From NCBI GenBank assembly GCA_964035015.1, contig OZ035997.1:59894285-59958284 (forward strand): 64,000 bases of DNA, given 5' to 3'. Each line of letters starts with the position of its first letter. Within the stretch, counting starts at the first letter, position 1. The notes under the pieces were generated by a model. It made no database searches and had not been told where the DNA came from. It was given only the letters and a program-made list of their open reading frames with translations. The DNA is from Corallium rubrum (Eukaryota; Cnidaria; Anthozoa; Scleralcyonacea; Coralliidae). Shown piece after piece: positions 11,752 to 22,270 of this stretch. A program made the translations under genes and the position numbers.

Positions 11752-12098
11752 GGCATCAATACAAATGAATTCAAAATTAGCATGATCCAGAAACTTATTG
11801 ATCATTGGGAATCAAAATACTATTACAAATTCTGGACAAAAGAAAGCTTGGATATTGTCATGGAGAATTGCGAAGTCACTGATCCCTCTGAAATAAAATT
11901 CCCTTCTCGTGGTCCTGGAATGACTGCCATTGAATACCTAGAGTACTATCTTTCAAGAAATACTTCTCTTCTTCCGGAAAAAAATTTAAAATTCCCATGG
12001 CCCTTATCGATAGCTCTTCAAATTCAATCCTCTCTACGACAATGTAACTGGATTTGGCGGCGTTTGGAAAATGGTGAAAGAATTGTGCGGTATAGTAG
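11752..12098 (+). CDS. Exon 3 of the multidomain gene: start of the transglutaminase-like region
   Basis: Acceptor TTTTAG ending 11751, donor GTAATG at 12099; phase 0 in, phase 2 out. The last part, WPLSIALQIQSSLRQCNWIW with FPSRGPGMTAIEYLEYYL before it, is the conserved tryptophan-rich lead-in often seen in front of the cysteine of transglutaminase-like proteins. Family membership is inferred by pattern, not by search. The exon ends in AG, which joins A of the next exon to make arginine. Confidence 0.88.
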
Positions 12099-12400
12099 GT
12101 AATGTATAACTATATTCATCTCTATATACGTCTTGAGTGTACAAAAATATTACAGCTAGAGCAAATAGACATTTATTTTATAAATAATTAATGTTTTCCT
12201 TCGTGCAATGTTATAAAAATATTTTTATTTAGTATGCGATGAAACCTATTATTGAACTCGACGATAAAAATCCATCTTCGTTTTTAATTTAGAAAGGTTC
12301 AGGAACTTTTTTGTATGGTTTTAGTAAGGTTTTAAAACGAGGGAGCTTAATCACTTTATCAGAAATAATATTGGACTTGGGGGGTACCTTGCATTGTGAA

Positions 12401-13007
12401 TAGCGAGTTTGAGCAAGACAACGAAGTACGAAGACGTACTTGACAGGTTTTCAACGTCTGCGCAAACTGAGCTTGGGCAACGGTCCTTGTTCAACGTCTT
12501 CATTACGTGGCCTTCTATGAGAACGAAGATACTGACAAAGTTCTTTGTGATGAGGACGAAGTCCGAAGATAGTTCAGAAAGTAAAATATCTTTAATTGTG
12601 TACATTATTTTTGATAATTTTCAAATCCATGATTGCAACCTGGAATAAGATTGTCTAATCGTCTTTTTCAAAGCGAAATCTCGCCAGACATTCATCTGCC
12701 CGAAGTTAGATCGTTTAAGTTAAATTTGGGATAATCACGCAGGAAATATAAATGCCGTTGGAGATCCTTAAACCATGAAGAAGCATGACATTTTCCTCCT
12801 CTAAAATATCTTCAGCAAGCATCACTAAAAGAAATTTTTTGTAGTCAGCTCTGCTTGTGTTTATTTTTCTCGTACGTCGCCACCAGCAATAAACACAGCT
12901 TAATACAAATTTCCCGTCGTACGAAGATAACGACAACGGCTATCCTCAGTCTATCGCGTCCAAAGTACGTCGTCTTCGTACTTCGCTGTCTTTCTCAAAC
13001 TCGCTAA
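12401..13007. mobile_element. Foldback element in intron 3
   Basis: Inverted ends TAGCGAGTTTGAG-(N)-AAGAC and their complement; inside each arm the motif CGAAGTACGAAGACG recurs. Arms of about 45 bp enclose a 500-bp non-coding centre. Confidence 0.75.
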
Positions 13008-13285
13008 TGACGTGGGCAGTACAGCATATGGAAATTCTATTCAACATTATACGTGACCAACAATCCACTAATTAAACGGCGATGATTTAGTAAAGTCCCT
13101 TATAATAATGTTTATGTATAATTATTCAATTTCTATAAACAAATTCAACTATGTATGTAGGTTTGTTAAATATACAAATTCGCGCTATACGTTTCAGTCT
13201 AAGCACATGCATCTTCTTTGAGGTAACTGTTGAAAACCAACGCCTGGATGTTGATGATATATAATTGTGTTTGCTATTTCTGTAG

Positions 13286-14562
13286 ATATTCTTTCGATTA
13301 TAACACAAAGGAGTTTCGTTGTAAAGAAAGTGACTGGAATCCCTGCTCAATTCCCCGATACGTTGAAGATGGTGGGGTATGCGGTAGACAGTCTACGTTA
13401 GCTCGGGTTACAAATCATTGTCTTGGTATTGCATCTGGTGGAATAAAACAGCCCGGGCATGCTGCTGGATATAATTATATCAAACCAGAAACAGAATTTA
13501 AGTTCCAGCGGTTCCAGAGCATTAAAAACATGTTGCACACTTACACTGTATGGTACTTGACTGACGATGCCAACCAAAGGGAACCAAAGCTCAATGCAGA
13601 ATACCATGAAGGACTAACTAAGGCAATGAATCATGGTTATGAATCTTATCGGAATGGTCGCATTGCGTTATTACTTTTTGCGCGCCTTTACAATATTACA
13701 ATTCGACATCAATCACGAGAACTCCTTGTCGAGGCTTTGGAAAATAATCCGCACATGATGGACGTATGGATGAAGTTAATCCACGATGTTACGGGAAGCA
13801 ATGATCTCCCTGTTGAAGGTCAAAATATTTTCAAACGATTACCGAATAAGTGTCCAGAAGATTTTAATGATTCCCAAAGAAGCAGGCTGTTGCTTCTTGT
13901 AAACAGTCATCTAAATTCCTACATGCAAATGTACCTCGAAGTTTTATTCAGATTGATTTCACCCCCTTCTTGTTGTTCGGTAAAAGAGCCTAAATATTTA
14001 GACAGTCTGACAAAGGCATTGAATAATGAAAAAAGAAAAGATGTAAAAGAATATCTCTTCGACGCGTATGTTATGTGCGGGTCAAAATCGAGTACTATAC
14101 CGGAGTTCCTTGACATTGTCCAGCCAGAAATTCTTTCCAGAATTAGCGGAAACAGGATGCCTGAAATAGATCCATTCTCAGAAATTTTAGTATCTCTCGA
14201 TTCTTTGCTAAAATCTCGTGAGGAAAGTGAAATTCACGAGCACAGAAAACGTCTGGTAGAATTTTACTCTGTTATATGTGATGCTTTTCCAAAGATTCAT
14301 GTCACATCCTCAGCTTGGGTAATTTTTGCTCAATATCGCGTGTGCAAGGAAGCTCAATTAAATTTCCTAAGCATTTATTCTTCCGCTGAATATGAGAAAA
14401 CATTGAAAGAATGGGCAAGCCTTCAAACATCGTTAATAGATGTCAGAACTTGGAATGATTATCACATGAAAAGTTGGTTGTACGGAAGAAGCGGTGATAT
14501 AGTTCCCCTTCTTGTCGGCGTTAAGAGAAGCATCGAAGGAGCAATAATTCACGAAGATAAAG
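13286..14562 (+). CDS. Exon 4: transglutaminase/papain-like core and long helical region
   Basis: Largest exon, 1,277 bp; acceptor TGTAG ending 13285, donor GTAAAA at 14563, phase 2 in and phase 1 out. Near the start it reads FDYNTKEFRCKE, then IPRYVEDGGVCGRQS with the candidate nucleophile cysteine at 13380-13382, and 26 codons later QPGHAAGYNYI with the candidate histidine at 13458-13460. GGVCG followed by GQPGHA-type sequence is characteristic of one branch of transglutaminase-like (papain-fold) domains. I cannot place the third catalytic residue with confidence. The remaining 350 residues are helix-rich with cysteines (PPSCC, SVICDAF) and are not recognised. The frame stays open to 14675, but the donor at 14563 gives perfect phase to the next exon, so the tail beyond it is read as intron. 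Confidence 0.88.
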
Positions 14563-15927
14563 GTAAAACTGAATTCACTGATCACAAACAAGATATGCAG
14601 GAATGCACGCTCTTTTACAATTTTCGTTCTAAAACACCGCTAGGCACATTATTTTATTTTAGCTACAAGTTGTAACTATACAGAAGCACTGAGCACATTA
14701 TTTATCAACTAAAAAACTCAAAAAATTATTTTCCATCGAGTATAATGACTTCACAAATAACCTTATTGTTTTAGCTAGCTTTGCTCGCGGTTGTTTTTGG
14801 CACTATGTGAAAGAAATAAATTGAGGCTCTGGAGGCAAGGAAAGAGAAAGTGAAAATTTCTAGTACTTTCGCTTTTAACCTTCAGTAGAAAATATAAATT
14901 TAACTCGTGTAATTATGTTTTTCCCTAAAAGTTTTATTTGAACCTTTTTCATTCTTTTTAAATATATTTTTATTTATATATTAAAAACATTAAGACAATT
15001 GCTATACAAAATTAACACTTTTGTAAATTGTTGCTTCCTCACCTGTACTAAGTAGCAACTTTAATAAATTTCTGAGAATTGAGAAATAAATCACGAAAAG
15101 TTGGTGCTGTTTCCAATCCAGTTTACTAGAATATAAGTAGAGAGCTGGGGGTTTTTCCAGAGCTGCTTATTTTTGTTTGATAATCTTTATTATAGTATTA
15201 TAAAAGACCTTTGTTAGACGTCCGTCAAACTAATTAATATACTCGGACTATTCTTACCCCAGCCTCCTTCTACCCTTACCCTAAACATGACAACAAGGCC
15301 CACAAATATTTTATGAACTTTTGACAAACGATTCAGCTTGACAAACGTTACCAAACGACAATTACACCTGCCCGAAACTTACATATGTATACACTGTACC
15401 AAATGTACGCGTACCACCTTCAAAGGTGAACCACAGTCCCTACTGCTTGAACTGATTAGATTTTATGAGAAACAGAAGAATACTTGGAATGCAGTTGATA
15501 TGTTTCGTATACTTGATATTCCAAGCCAAGTACTTCATATTATATTAATTAAGGGGCATAACATTACACTCTAGACTGAAAAAAAAATATTTGCTAGTCA
15601 TAAATATAATGTGATTCTTTTTTCGATTAGCCTTGCCAAGGCCAAACAAACTGCAGTTATGTAGAAATGTGAGTTTCAAACGAAGTTGAAGAAATAATTC
15701 AAAAGCGTTATGTTATTATAAATTTGTTTTGTATTATTGTCGTAACGACATTAAGCGTCAATCTAGCCCTAGACTTCATTCACAGCCATGGTCATCCTGA
15801 TTTAAAAAAATTGATTTAAAAATGGACAGAAATATCAAAAAGTGCAGTTGATCACATAGCTAAAAAATATTTTTTAACTCCTTAACTGCAGATTTATTGT
15901 ACATGTGACTTCTGTAATTTTTTGTAG
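14563..15927. other. Intron 4 without recognised elements
   Basis: AT-rich. A possible 38-bp exon-like piece at 15631-15668 has good splice sites but the phase needed here would put a stop inside it, so it is not included. Confidence 0.6.
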
Positions 15928-16100
15928 TAAACGTCGCTAAGAATAAACCAACAGCAATGTCTTCAAAACTAAAGGACGAAACAACAAGCGAAAGAGCTGT
16001 CGATGGTCTGAGTGATAATAACATTGCCGGAGGATCATGTGCCTCAACCACAAAGCAAAATAATCCATGGTTTAGAGTCGATTTAGAAAAATCTATCCAG
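15928..16100 (+). CDS. Exon 5: first part of the F-type-lectin-like domain
   Basis: Acceptor TTTGTAG ending 15927, donor GTACGC at 16101; phase 1 in, 0 out. The incoming G plus TA makes valine, giving VNVAKNKPTAMSS, the classic opening of fucolectin/F5-8C-type discoidin domains. It continues with SERAVDG, GGSCAS and NPWFRVDLEKSIQ, all standard landmarks. In fucose-binding members a histidine follows the SC (SCTHT type); here it is SCAST, so that ligand histidine is absent. Confidence 0.92.
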
Positions 16101-16475
16101 GTACGCGCCAGGAATGATTTAGGTTTTTGCATGCAACTATATACTGGACCAATGTACTTCCTAAGGCATCCTAGTAGTTTTCTTTTGTAATGTATGTTCA
16201 TGAACTACATTATCAAAAATATATACTTTTTGTTATTACACGGGAAAGATTGCTACCATGGCAATAATGAGTTTTGTAATGCTATGAGCCTTAAAAATAG
16301 GAGACTCTTTAATATTTATTTATATTCTTTTTCCGTTTCTTAAGTTTACTTCAGTAATCGTTTTTCAAACATTGCGATTTTGAAGAAATTTTTTCTCACA
16401 CTAAAAACATTTTAGTGCAAAATATACGTAGGGTTGTTTAGGTGGTTTTGTCAATATTACAACATTTAATGTTTC

Positions 16476-17255
16476 TTAAAGTGCTATATGCAACAAAATT
16501 TTCCCTATTTTTTTTATGATTGCATTTGAAAGAACACTTAGAATGACAAAATAACCTCTTTCGTAGAATTTTGTTTCCTTGCTCAGCTTCATTCTTGAGA
16601 TATTCAGGTTTGTTTGATAAGCAAATGTAATACTTATGACATCACACTGTATAATGACTTTTTGAAGAAGCATCAATTTTAGGATGCATGCCCCTAATAT
16701 TTTCTACGCACGTTTAATGATCAGTCATGGGTACAGGCATGTAAGTGAAAATTTTAAGTACTTTTCATAAGTACTCCAAAGAAAATCGTACTTTTCTAAA
16801 AAGTCTTTATACAGTATGATATCATAAGCATGACGTTGCATATCAAACAAACCTGCATAAATATCAAAAGAATGAAGCAACAATCCGAGATTAATTCATT
16901 GGGACACTAAAGCATCAATTAACTTCCTTCTTGCTTATTGCACTATCGTGGGATAAATAACGTTGCTTTATCCGTCCCCCATCCACCACCAATCAATGTT
17001 GATTTCCAGGTGATACTTAGTCCTAACAAACAAAAATTCGGTCGCAACCTTGATCGGAAGGGGAAGGGGAGGGCACATTTTAAAGATAAATCGCCTGCGC
17101 ACAGAAGTCTCTTGACATACGCTGTGTCCCAATGCAATTATTCCACGATTGAAGGAAACAAAATCTCACGAAAGATGTTACTTTGCCATTTTAAGTGTTC
17201 TTTAAAATGCAATCATAAAAAACTGAGGTGAAATTTCGTTGTGTAGGCACTTTAA
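16476..17255. mobile_element. TTAA-ended foldback MITE, copy 3 (interrupted)
   Basis: Same family as 1753-2246, ends TTAAAGTG and GGCACTTTAA. Length 780 bp because a second MITE (16881-17151) is inserted in the right arm; without it the element is 509 bp, matching the other full copies. Confidence 0.85.
16881..17151. mobile_element. 271-bp MITE nested inside the TTAA foldback
   Basis: Inverted ends: CAATCC...ATTCATTGGGACAC at the left and the complement at the right, with the core TTGGGACAC/GTGTCCCAA exact. The outer sequence resumes the host element (GAAGCAA then AAGGAAAC, matching GAAGCAAGGAAAC in the uninterrupted copy at 18601-19110). Confidence 0.85.
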
Positions 17256-17404
17256 CATTAAGTACATATAGTTACAAATTAATTGCACAAACATTAAAAG
17301 TTCAATAATTGACGTAAACACATAAATTAACACTAATAGTCAAATAAATATAGTTTTTATGTTTTCGATAAAAGTTATATGTGATAATGAATAAATATTT
17401 TTAG

Positions 17405-17514
17405 GTTTATGGACTTTTACTAACCAATGCTGAAGAAAAAGCGGGAAGATATCTCAAAGGTTTTGAAATTCACATTGGAAACAATTTGGAACAAAATGGG
17501 GTAATGAATACAAA
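17405..17514 (+). CDS. Exon 6: middle of the F-type-lectin-like domain
   Basis: Acceptor TTTTTAG ending 17404, donor GTAAGT at 17515; phase 0 in, phase 2 out. Encodes VYGLLLTNAEEKAGRYLKGF and EIHIGNNL. In sugar-binding F-type lectins this position carries R-x-D-x4-R/K; here the aligned residues appear to be A-E-E with the last Arg kept. This suggests the fold is retained but fucose binding is altered or lost (inference). Confidence 0.92.
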
Positions 17515-17584
17515 GTAAGTCAAAATATATAATTAATTGGTGAATATATTTTACCTCCGCCAGGTGGTTATGATTTTACATCTA

Positions 17585-17721
<137 letters not shown>

Positions 17722-18148
17722 CGGTTTGTCTATTTGTTTCTCTGTCTGTCACCAGGACATCTCACAAAGTACTGTTCAAATTATAAAATTTGTAGAAATA
17801 TTAATCACAGACCAAGGACTAACTCCTTAAATTTTAGTTGAAATTTGGATGAGAAATTAATAAAAGTCTGACATCAAGATATTCCGGCAGAAGAAATGTT
17901 TGATTGCTTTTTATTTTAGGCACACATTTCTGAATATAATTTTGGAACGAGTGCAATCAAGCATTTTATTCATTCATGCACGTGTGGGTCTCGTGAGGTA
18001 GCCTGGTTAGCGGAATGGGTGGTTTTATTTTTAAATATCTCTAATAACCCTCTAGCGGAGGTATATGCAGTCTTTGAGTGCCCTCTTGTTAATGTTATTA
18101 AGTGATTTATCATTATATTACTTTTTTCTTCTAATCATATCGATTTAG

Positions 18149-18300
18149 ATGCGGTAATCTTCACGCTATACGAGCGGGTGAAACTAGAGTATTCTACTGC
18201 GACCCACCTGTGGTTGGACAATACGTGACTATTAACATTCCTGGGGATAACAGGATTTTAACGATATGTGAAATAGCAGTGTATGACACTGTTCTAGCAA
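18149..18300 (+). CDS. Exon 7: end of the F-type-lectin-like domain
   Basis: Acceptor GATTTAG ending 18148, donor GTGAGC at 18301; phase 2 in, phase 1 out. The incoming AA plus A makes lysine before CGNLHAI. It continues ETRVFYCDPPVVGQYVTI and LTICEIAVYD, the standard closing strands (YVTI, L-x-x-CE-V-x-V-Y) of the discoidin/fucolectin fold. Confidence 0.93.
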
Positions 18301-18454
18301 GTGAGCTTCTTTGTTTAACATTTTTAAACCATAATAATCCCCGAGCGCGGGCGTATGGACGAAAGCCGGGAGCCCGGTGAGGGTGTTAATCTCGACACGC
18401 GAGTCCATTTTACACGCATGTAGAAAAAGCGAAGAAGACGAAATCTGGGAAATC

Positions 18455-18510
<56 letters not shown>

Positions 18511-18600
18511 TCGGCACGATGTCACGCGGTAAGAATAGTTGGACACTGGTGACTGTACTAGCGATGAAGACAATCAAATCTCTCTATATTTTGCTTTCGT

Positions 18601-19110
18601 TTAAAGTGTTTATGCAACGAAATTTTGCCACAATTTTTTTATGATTGCATTTGAAAAAAACATTTAAAATGACAAAGTAACAACTTTTGTAGAATTTTGT
18701 TTCTTTGCTTCAGTCTAGAGATATTCAGGTTTGTTTGATATGCAAATGTCCTACTTATGATATCATATTACTGTATAATGACTTTTTAGAAAAATATGAT
18801 TTTCGTCAAGAGTACTTATTGAAAGTACTTAAAAATTTGAAGTTACATATATGTACCCATAACTGGTTACTAAACGTGCGTAGTTGTCTGTAAAAATATT
18901 TTTACCATCCTAAAATTGTGAGCTCTTTCAAAAATATCATTATGCAGTGTGATGTCACAGGTATGACATATCAAACGAACCTAAATAGCTCAAGAATGAA
19001 GCAAGGAAACAGAACTCTACAAAATATGTTAGCTACTTTGTCATTTTAAGTGGGGTTTTTTAAATGCAGAAAAAGCTGGGGTAAAATTTCGTTGCATATA
19101 AATATTTTAA
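18601..19110. mobile_element. TTAA-ended foldback MITE, copy 4
   Basis: 510 bp, ends TTAAAGTGTTTATGCAACG and CGTTGCATATAAATATTTTAA. The arms carry the shared CTCAAGAATGAAGCAAGG-type and TGCAAATGTCCTACTTATGA segments. Inserted into the CCCCGAG family copy. Confidence 0.9.
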
Positions 19111-19574
19111 CGAAATGGAGCCGGCTCTACTTAACTTAAAAGAGAACATCGAAGAAAAGAAGGATACAAACAGCCCGGTTTAATATATCTTAAAGAGAAA
19201 CCAGAAAACCTGAAGAAACCAAACGCCGTAAGGTAAACAAAACGTCGATCTGAATTGCAGTGTTTGTGGTCACTCAGTGGTTTCAAAATCATTTTAAGGT
19301 TAATAGTAGGGGATTTGCAATTGTGTTTATTTATTTTGCTGATTGGAATCAGTATTTGTAAACGCCAAGAACGGGATGAAGTTTCAGTATACCTTGACCT
19401 TGTCCTTATGTTGTTTTCAAGTTTTCGCTTAAATTAACCTAAAAAAATATACAATATACAGCTTCACGTTTTCGTGCTTTCCCTTTGCTCGTCCAAACCA
19501 TAAATCAGCTTAACTAAAGCTACAGTAGTAACATAAACACTAATTTGGGCTCACGTACTTCAGTACCATGATTT

Positions 19575-19692
19575 TCAGAGTTCCGGTTCCGGCCATGCTT
19601 TTTTCATCAGTTCCGGCCGGAACCGGAACTCTGAAAAATCAAAGTTCCGGCCGGAACTAACCAGCCGGAACCGAGTTAACCGGTGCACCCCT
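19575..19692. mobile_element. GTTCCGG palindrome with hAT-like end
   Basis: CAGAGTTCCGGTTCCGGCC is followed 40 bp later by its complement, then by further GTTCCGG units and GGTGCACCCCTA, which resembles the common hAT terminal motif TAGGGGTGCACC. It is probably a remnant of a non-autonomous hAT element; only one end is convincing. Confidence 0.55.
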
Positions 19693-19799
19693 ACTTATTT
19701 TAATCAAATGGGGGGTGTTGGTGTTGTCTTTCAACAAAGCATATATAAAACCGGCGAGGGGTTGTTGCGTTCGTGTATTTCTAGTACTGATTATACTTT

Positions 19800-20860
19800 C
19801 TAGTTTTATTATTATTAGTTTAGTACAGCATTATAAAGTAACATTTTTATAGTATAGAATTTCGCAATTTCAAGACAAGAATTGATTTTAGTTAATGACT
19901 AGTAGTACCACGTTATCTTAGCCCATTCAGACATTTTTTAATTTAATAGAGCGTTTAAGAAACAGGATTTTATGTAATAAATCAAACACGAGCTTGAGTG
20001 TTTTATCTGGGGTTCCAAACACGAGAAAACAAATGAAAACCGAGGGCGTAGCCCCAATGTTTTTATTCTTACGAAGTATTTGGAGTCCCTTGATGAAATA
20101 GATGAACGATGTTTGATCTTGCTTCTCAAGCGAGTATTTGCATCGCCATGTCCGGTGTTTTCTTCAGTGATTTCAGTATGCAGATTAAGAAATGTGATCC
20201 AGTTCACTAGGAAGTTTCCATTGGGTATTAAAAGTTATGCATGTGATGTGGTATACGTTCATGGATTGGCTATGATAACCATGAATTATTAATGAGTTTG
20301 AAAATAATAAAGCAAAGCTATGTTGTGGAAGCAATTGTCTAACAATGTTGTCCGGCTTTAAGGCTAGTATGATATAGTTATGCAATTTATTTACTGAGCC
20401 ATACTAGTTTCCACATTTTATTTAAATGTACAAGAATAGTAAAGTAAAAAGTTTAAAAATAAATGCAAATATAAGATGATTACTACATATGACCAGAACA
20501 TAAAACAAGAAAAAACCCGTTTAATTTAGGACTAAAATTCTTGAATGTTCATTAGGGATACACCCCTTATATATTGTTGAATTTGTTCTTCAGCTAGAAA
20601 CTGCTATTAATGTTGGAGTCACTTGAGCTATATTTTGTCAGTCGTGCATGTAAACTCAGTTATTGTATAAGAACGCAACGCGATGTCAAGATTATTTAGT
20701 CCACTCAAGCCATGAGTAAAGTTATTTACAAAAGCTTACTCAAATTTTTAATGGCTAAAAATGGTACCCTGTTCCAAACTGAAAGAAAGGAAAACATAGG
20801 GTACCTTGTGCTAGCCTAAATAACTGCCAGAATATAAGAACACACCAGATCAAAAGTGTG
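19800..20860. other. Intron 7 stretch, partly repeat-derived
   Basis: The part at about 19,985-20,300 shares CCAAACACGAGAAAACAAATGA-type and GAATTATTAATGAGTTTGAAAA-type sequence with 23,470-24,060. Otherwise nothing is seen. Confidence 0.5.
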
Positions 20861-20884
20861 ATAATTATTTTTTATTTATTTTAT

Positions 20885-21205
20885 TTATCAATATTTGTAC
20901 CTGGCGGTAACAGGAGAAGTAACAATAGGACTCTAGGTCCCTTACAAGGTTATTCTCCACTATACGGATCCCAACTAACCCCTAGGTGTTGATTTTACGG
21001 AGGGAGGAAAACCGGAGAACCCGGTGAAAAACCCTCGGAGCACAGGAGAGACCAACTAAACTCTACTCACATGAGTCTCAAGCTCGAGAACGGGATTGTC
21101 CCATATGGTCACCCATCCAAGTACTAACCCCGTCTAACCGGGCTTAACTATTGGTGAGAGGCAGCGCCCTAACAGCACACGCCATCCGTGCTCCCGGTAC
21201 TCTGT
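20885..21205 (-). mobile_element. 5S rRNA-derived SINE
   Basis: The minus strand of 21,085-21,190 reads AGTTAAGCCCGGTTAGACGG, then TTAGTACTTGGATGGGTGACC. These correspond to boxes A and C of the 5S rRNA internal promoter (AAGCTAAGCAGGG, TTAGTACTTGGATGGGAGACC). Outside it lies a GGAGGGAGGAAAACCGGAGA/CCCGGTGAAAAACCC block like the conserved core of several animal SINEs. An AT-rich tail lies at 20,863-20,890. Confidence 0.75.
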
Positions 21206-21398
21206 TTCAAACTAAAAATGGCAAAAATGAAAACGGATAGACCTAAGCGAATTGACTTTCTTATTCGAAAATGTCAAACTGAACAATTTCCCATTACTTT
21301 CGGGCCAATGTTTTCATGATTTCGTCACTCGTATATAAATTTTAGCGGACGCCATTTTTGACCCAGTTTCCAGGTTTTGCTCGCAGCGTGAATATGAC

Positions 21399-21718
21399 GT
21401 GGCTTCTGATTGGTCAGAATAGGAGTATTCCAGGTATAAGAAGGTTTATCATTGGATAACGCTACTATCACCAATAGACCACTAGTAGTTCAGCCAATCA
21501 GAAAGCCGGATTTATAATAGGATACTGAATATATACACACACAAATGGATCCTCCAAAACGCCAACATGGGTACAATCCCCGACCGATATTACCGCCAAC
21601 TCCGTCGAGATTAGTACCCTCCGCGTCGCGAGGCCCGCTTCGTGAACACGAGGGGATTACGACCGGTTGTTGGTTTTTATATATCGAATGTTTGATAAAG
21701 CCAAATTGGGTCTTTTAG
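21399..21718 (+). promoter_or_regulatory. CCAAT-box cluster and 57-codon ORF before exon 8
   Basis: ATTGGTC (about 21,400), CATTGGATA, CACCAATAG and CCAATCAG lie within 110 bp, followed by a TTATAATAGG TATA-like site. An ORF at 21,545-21,718 begins MDPPKRQHGYNPRPILPP and stops at the exon 8 acceptor. It is not in frame with exon 8. It could be a promoter fragment of a transposon gene; the evidence is composition and spacing only. Confidence 0.25.
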
Positions 21719-21897
21719 ATTATCGTTCTCACGGAGTAAATTTGGATATATGGCACAACATTGGGTCCAGGAACATTCAAATGTTATATGAAGATTCTCG
21801 CTATCCAAATCATCCTGATGAAAAACGTATTCTTGGAACATTTGAATATAATAATCTTGGAACAAACTATGGCAGCCGTCTCTCTGCTTTATATCAG
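21719..21897 (+). CDS. Exon 8: first part of the PA14 domain
   Basis: Acceptor TCTTTTAG ending 21718, donor GTATGA at 21898; phase 1 in, phase 0 out. Incoming A plus AT makes asparagine. It reads GVNLDIWHNIGSRNIQMLY, RYPNHPDEKRIL, and TNYGSRLSALYQ, matching the opening of PA14 domains of the fibrocystin-like type (YPNSPD, NYGxRLxGY). PA14 domains bind carbohydrates in several families; which ligand applies here is unknown. Confidence 0.93.
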
Positions 21898-21954
21898 GTA
21901 TGAACTAAACATAATACTTACTGTTAAACTGGTATTTTTTGCTATTTTCTCATT

Positions 21955-21992
21955 CCACTCTGATGAAGTGCTCGGCTCGAAACGTCAGTTTT
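21955..21992 (+). ncRNA. Hammerhead-ribozyme-like core
   Basis: CTGATGA at 21960-21966, a short imperfect stem (AGTGC/GCTC) and GAAACGTC at 21979-21986, with ACT/AGT able to pair as helix I. This is the CUGANGA...GAAA order of type-I hammerheads with minimal helix III, as known in Penelope-like elements. Helix II is weak, and activity is unproven. Confidence 0.35.
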
Positions 21993-22270
21993 CCCTTACT
22001 AGAAATCTCAGCAGTTTACCAACTTTTCATTTTGCTCTAACTAAAACACTGCTTATACATATACGCAACACTCTACCTTTTTACACTCTCTGATATTCTT
22101 GGTGCATATATAATTGTTGTTTAGGGAAAGCATCATTTTGTATACAATAAACCTTTATCAACAACTCCAGTAAAACGTTCTCTACCTAAGTATACTACGT
22201 TTAAACTACAGAATTGCGAGGAACGGTTGTGGCTACGAAGTGAAAAAACCCCAACACAAACCACATTAGA

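Larger units (their letters stand above)
18335..19790. mobile_element. CCCCGAG repeat family, copy 1 (with MITE inside)
   Basis: It matches 44,010-44,895 through CCGGAGCCCGGTGAGGG, an (AT)n tract (18457-18502), CGGTAAGAAT, TAAACTTAAAAGAGAACA and GGTCACTCAG segments. The TTAA foldback at 18601-19110 is absent in the second copy, which therefore shows the empty site. No coding region. Confidence 0.8.

Noticed and set aside
14563-14675. Extension of exon 4 to a stop at 14,675, which would make a shorter protein
   Set aside because: The donor at 14,563 joins exon 5 in exact phase and the lectin domain then begins correctly; a retained-intron isoform remains possible.
15631-15668. A 38-bp candidate exon with good AG and GTGAGT signals (Cys-rich in one frame)
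   Set aside because: The phase required between exons 4 and 5 would place a TAG inside it.
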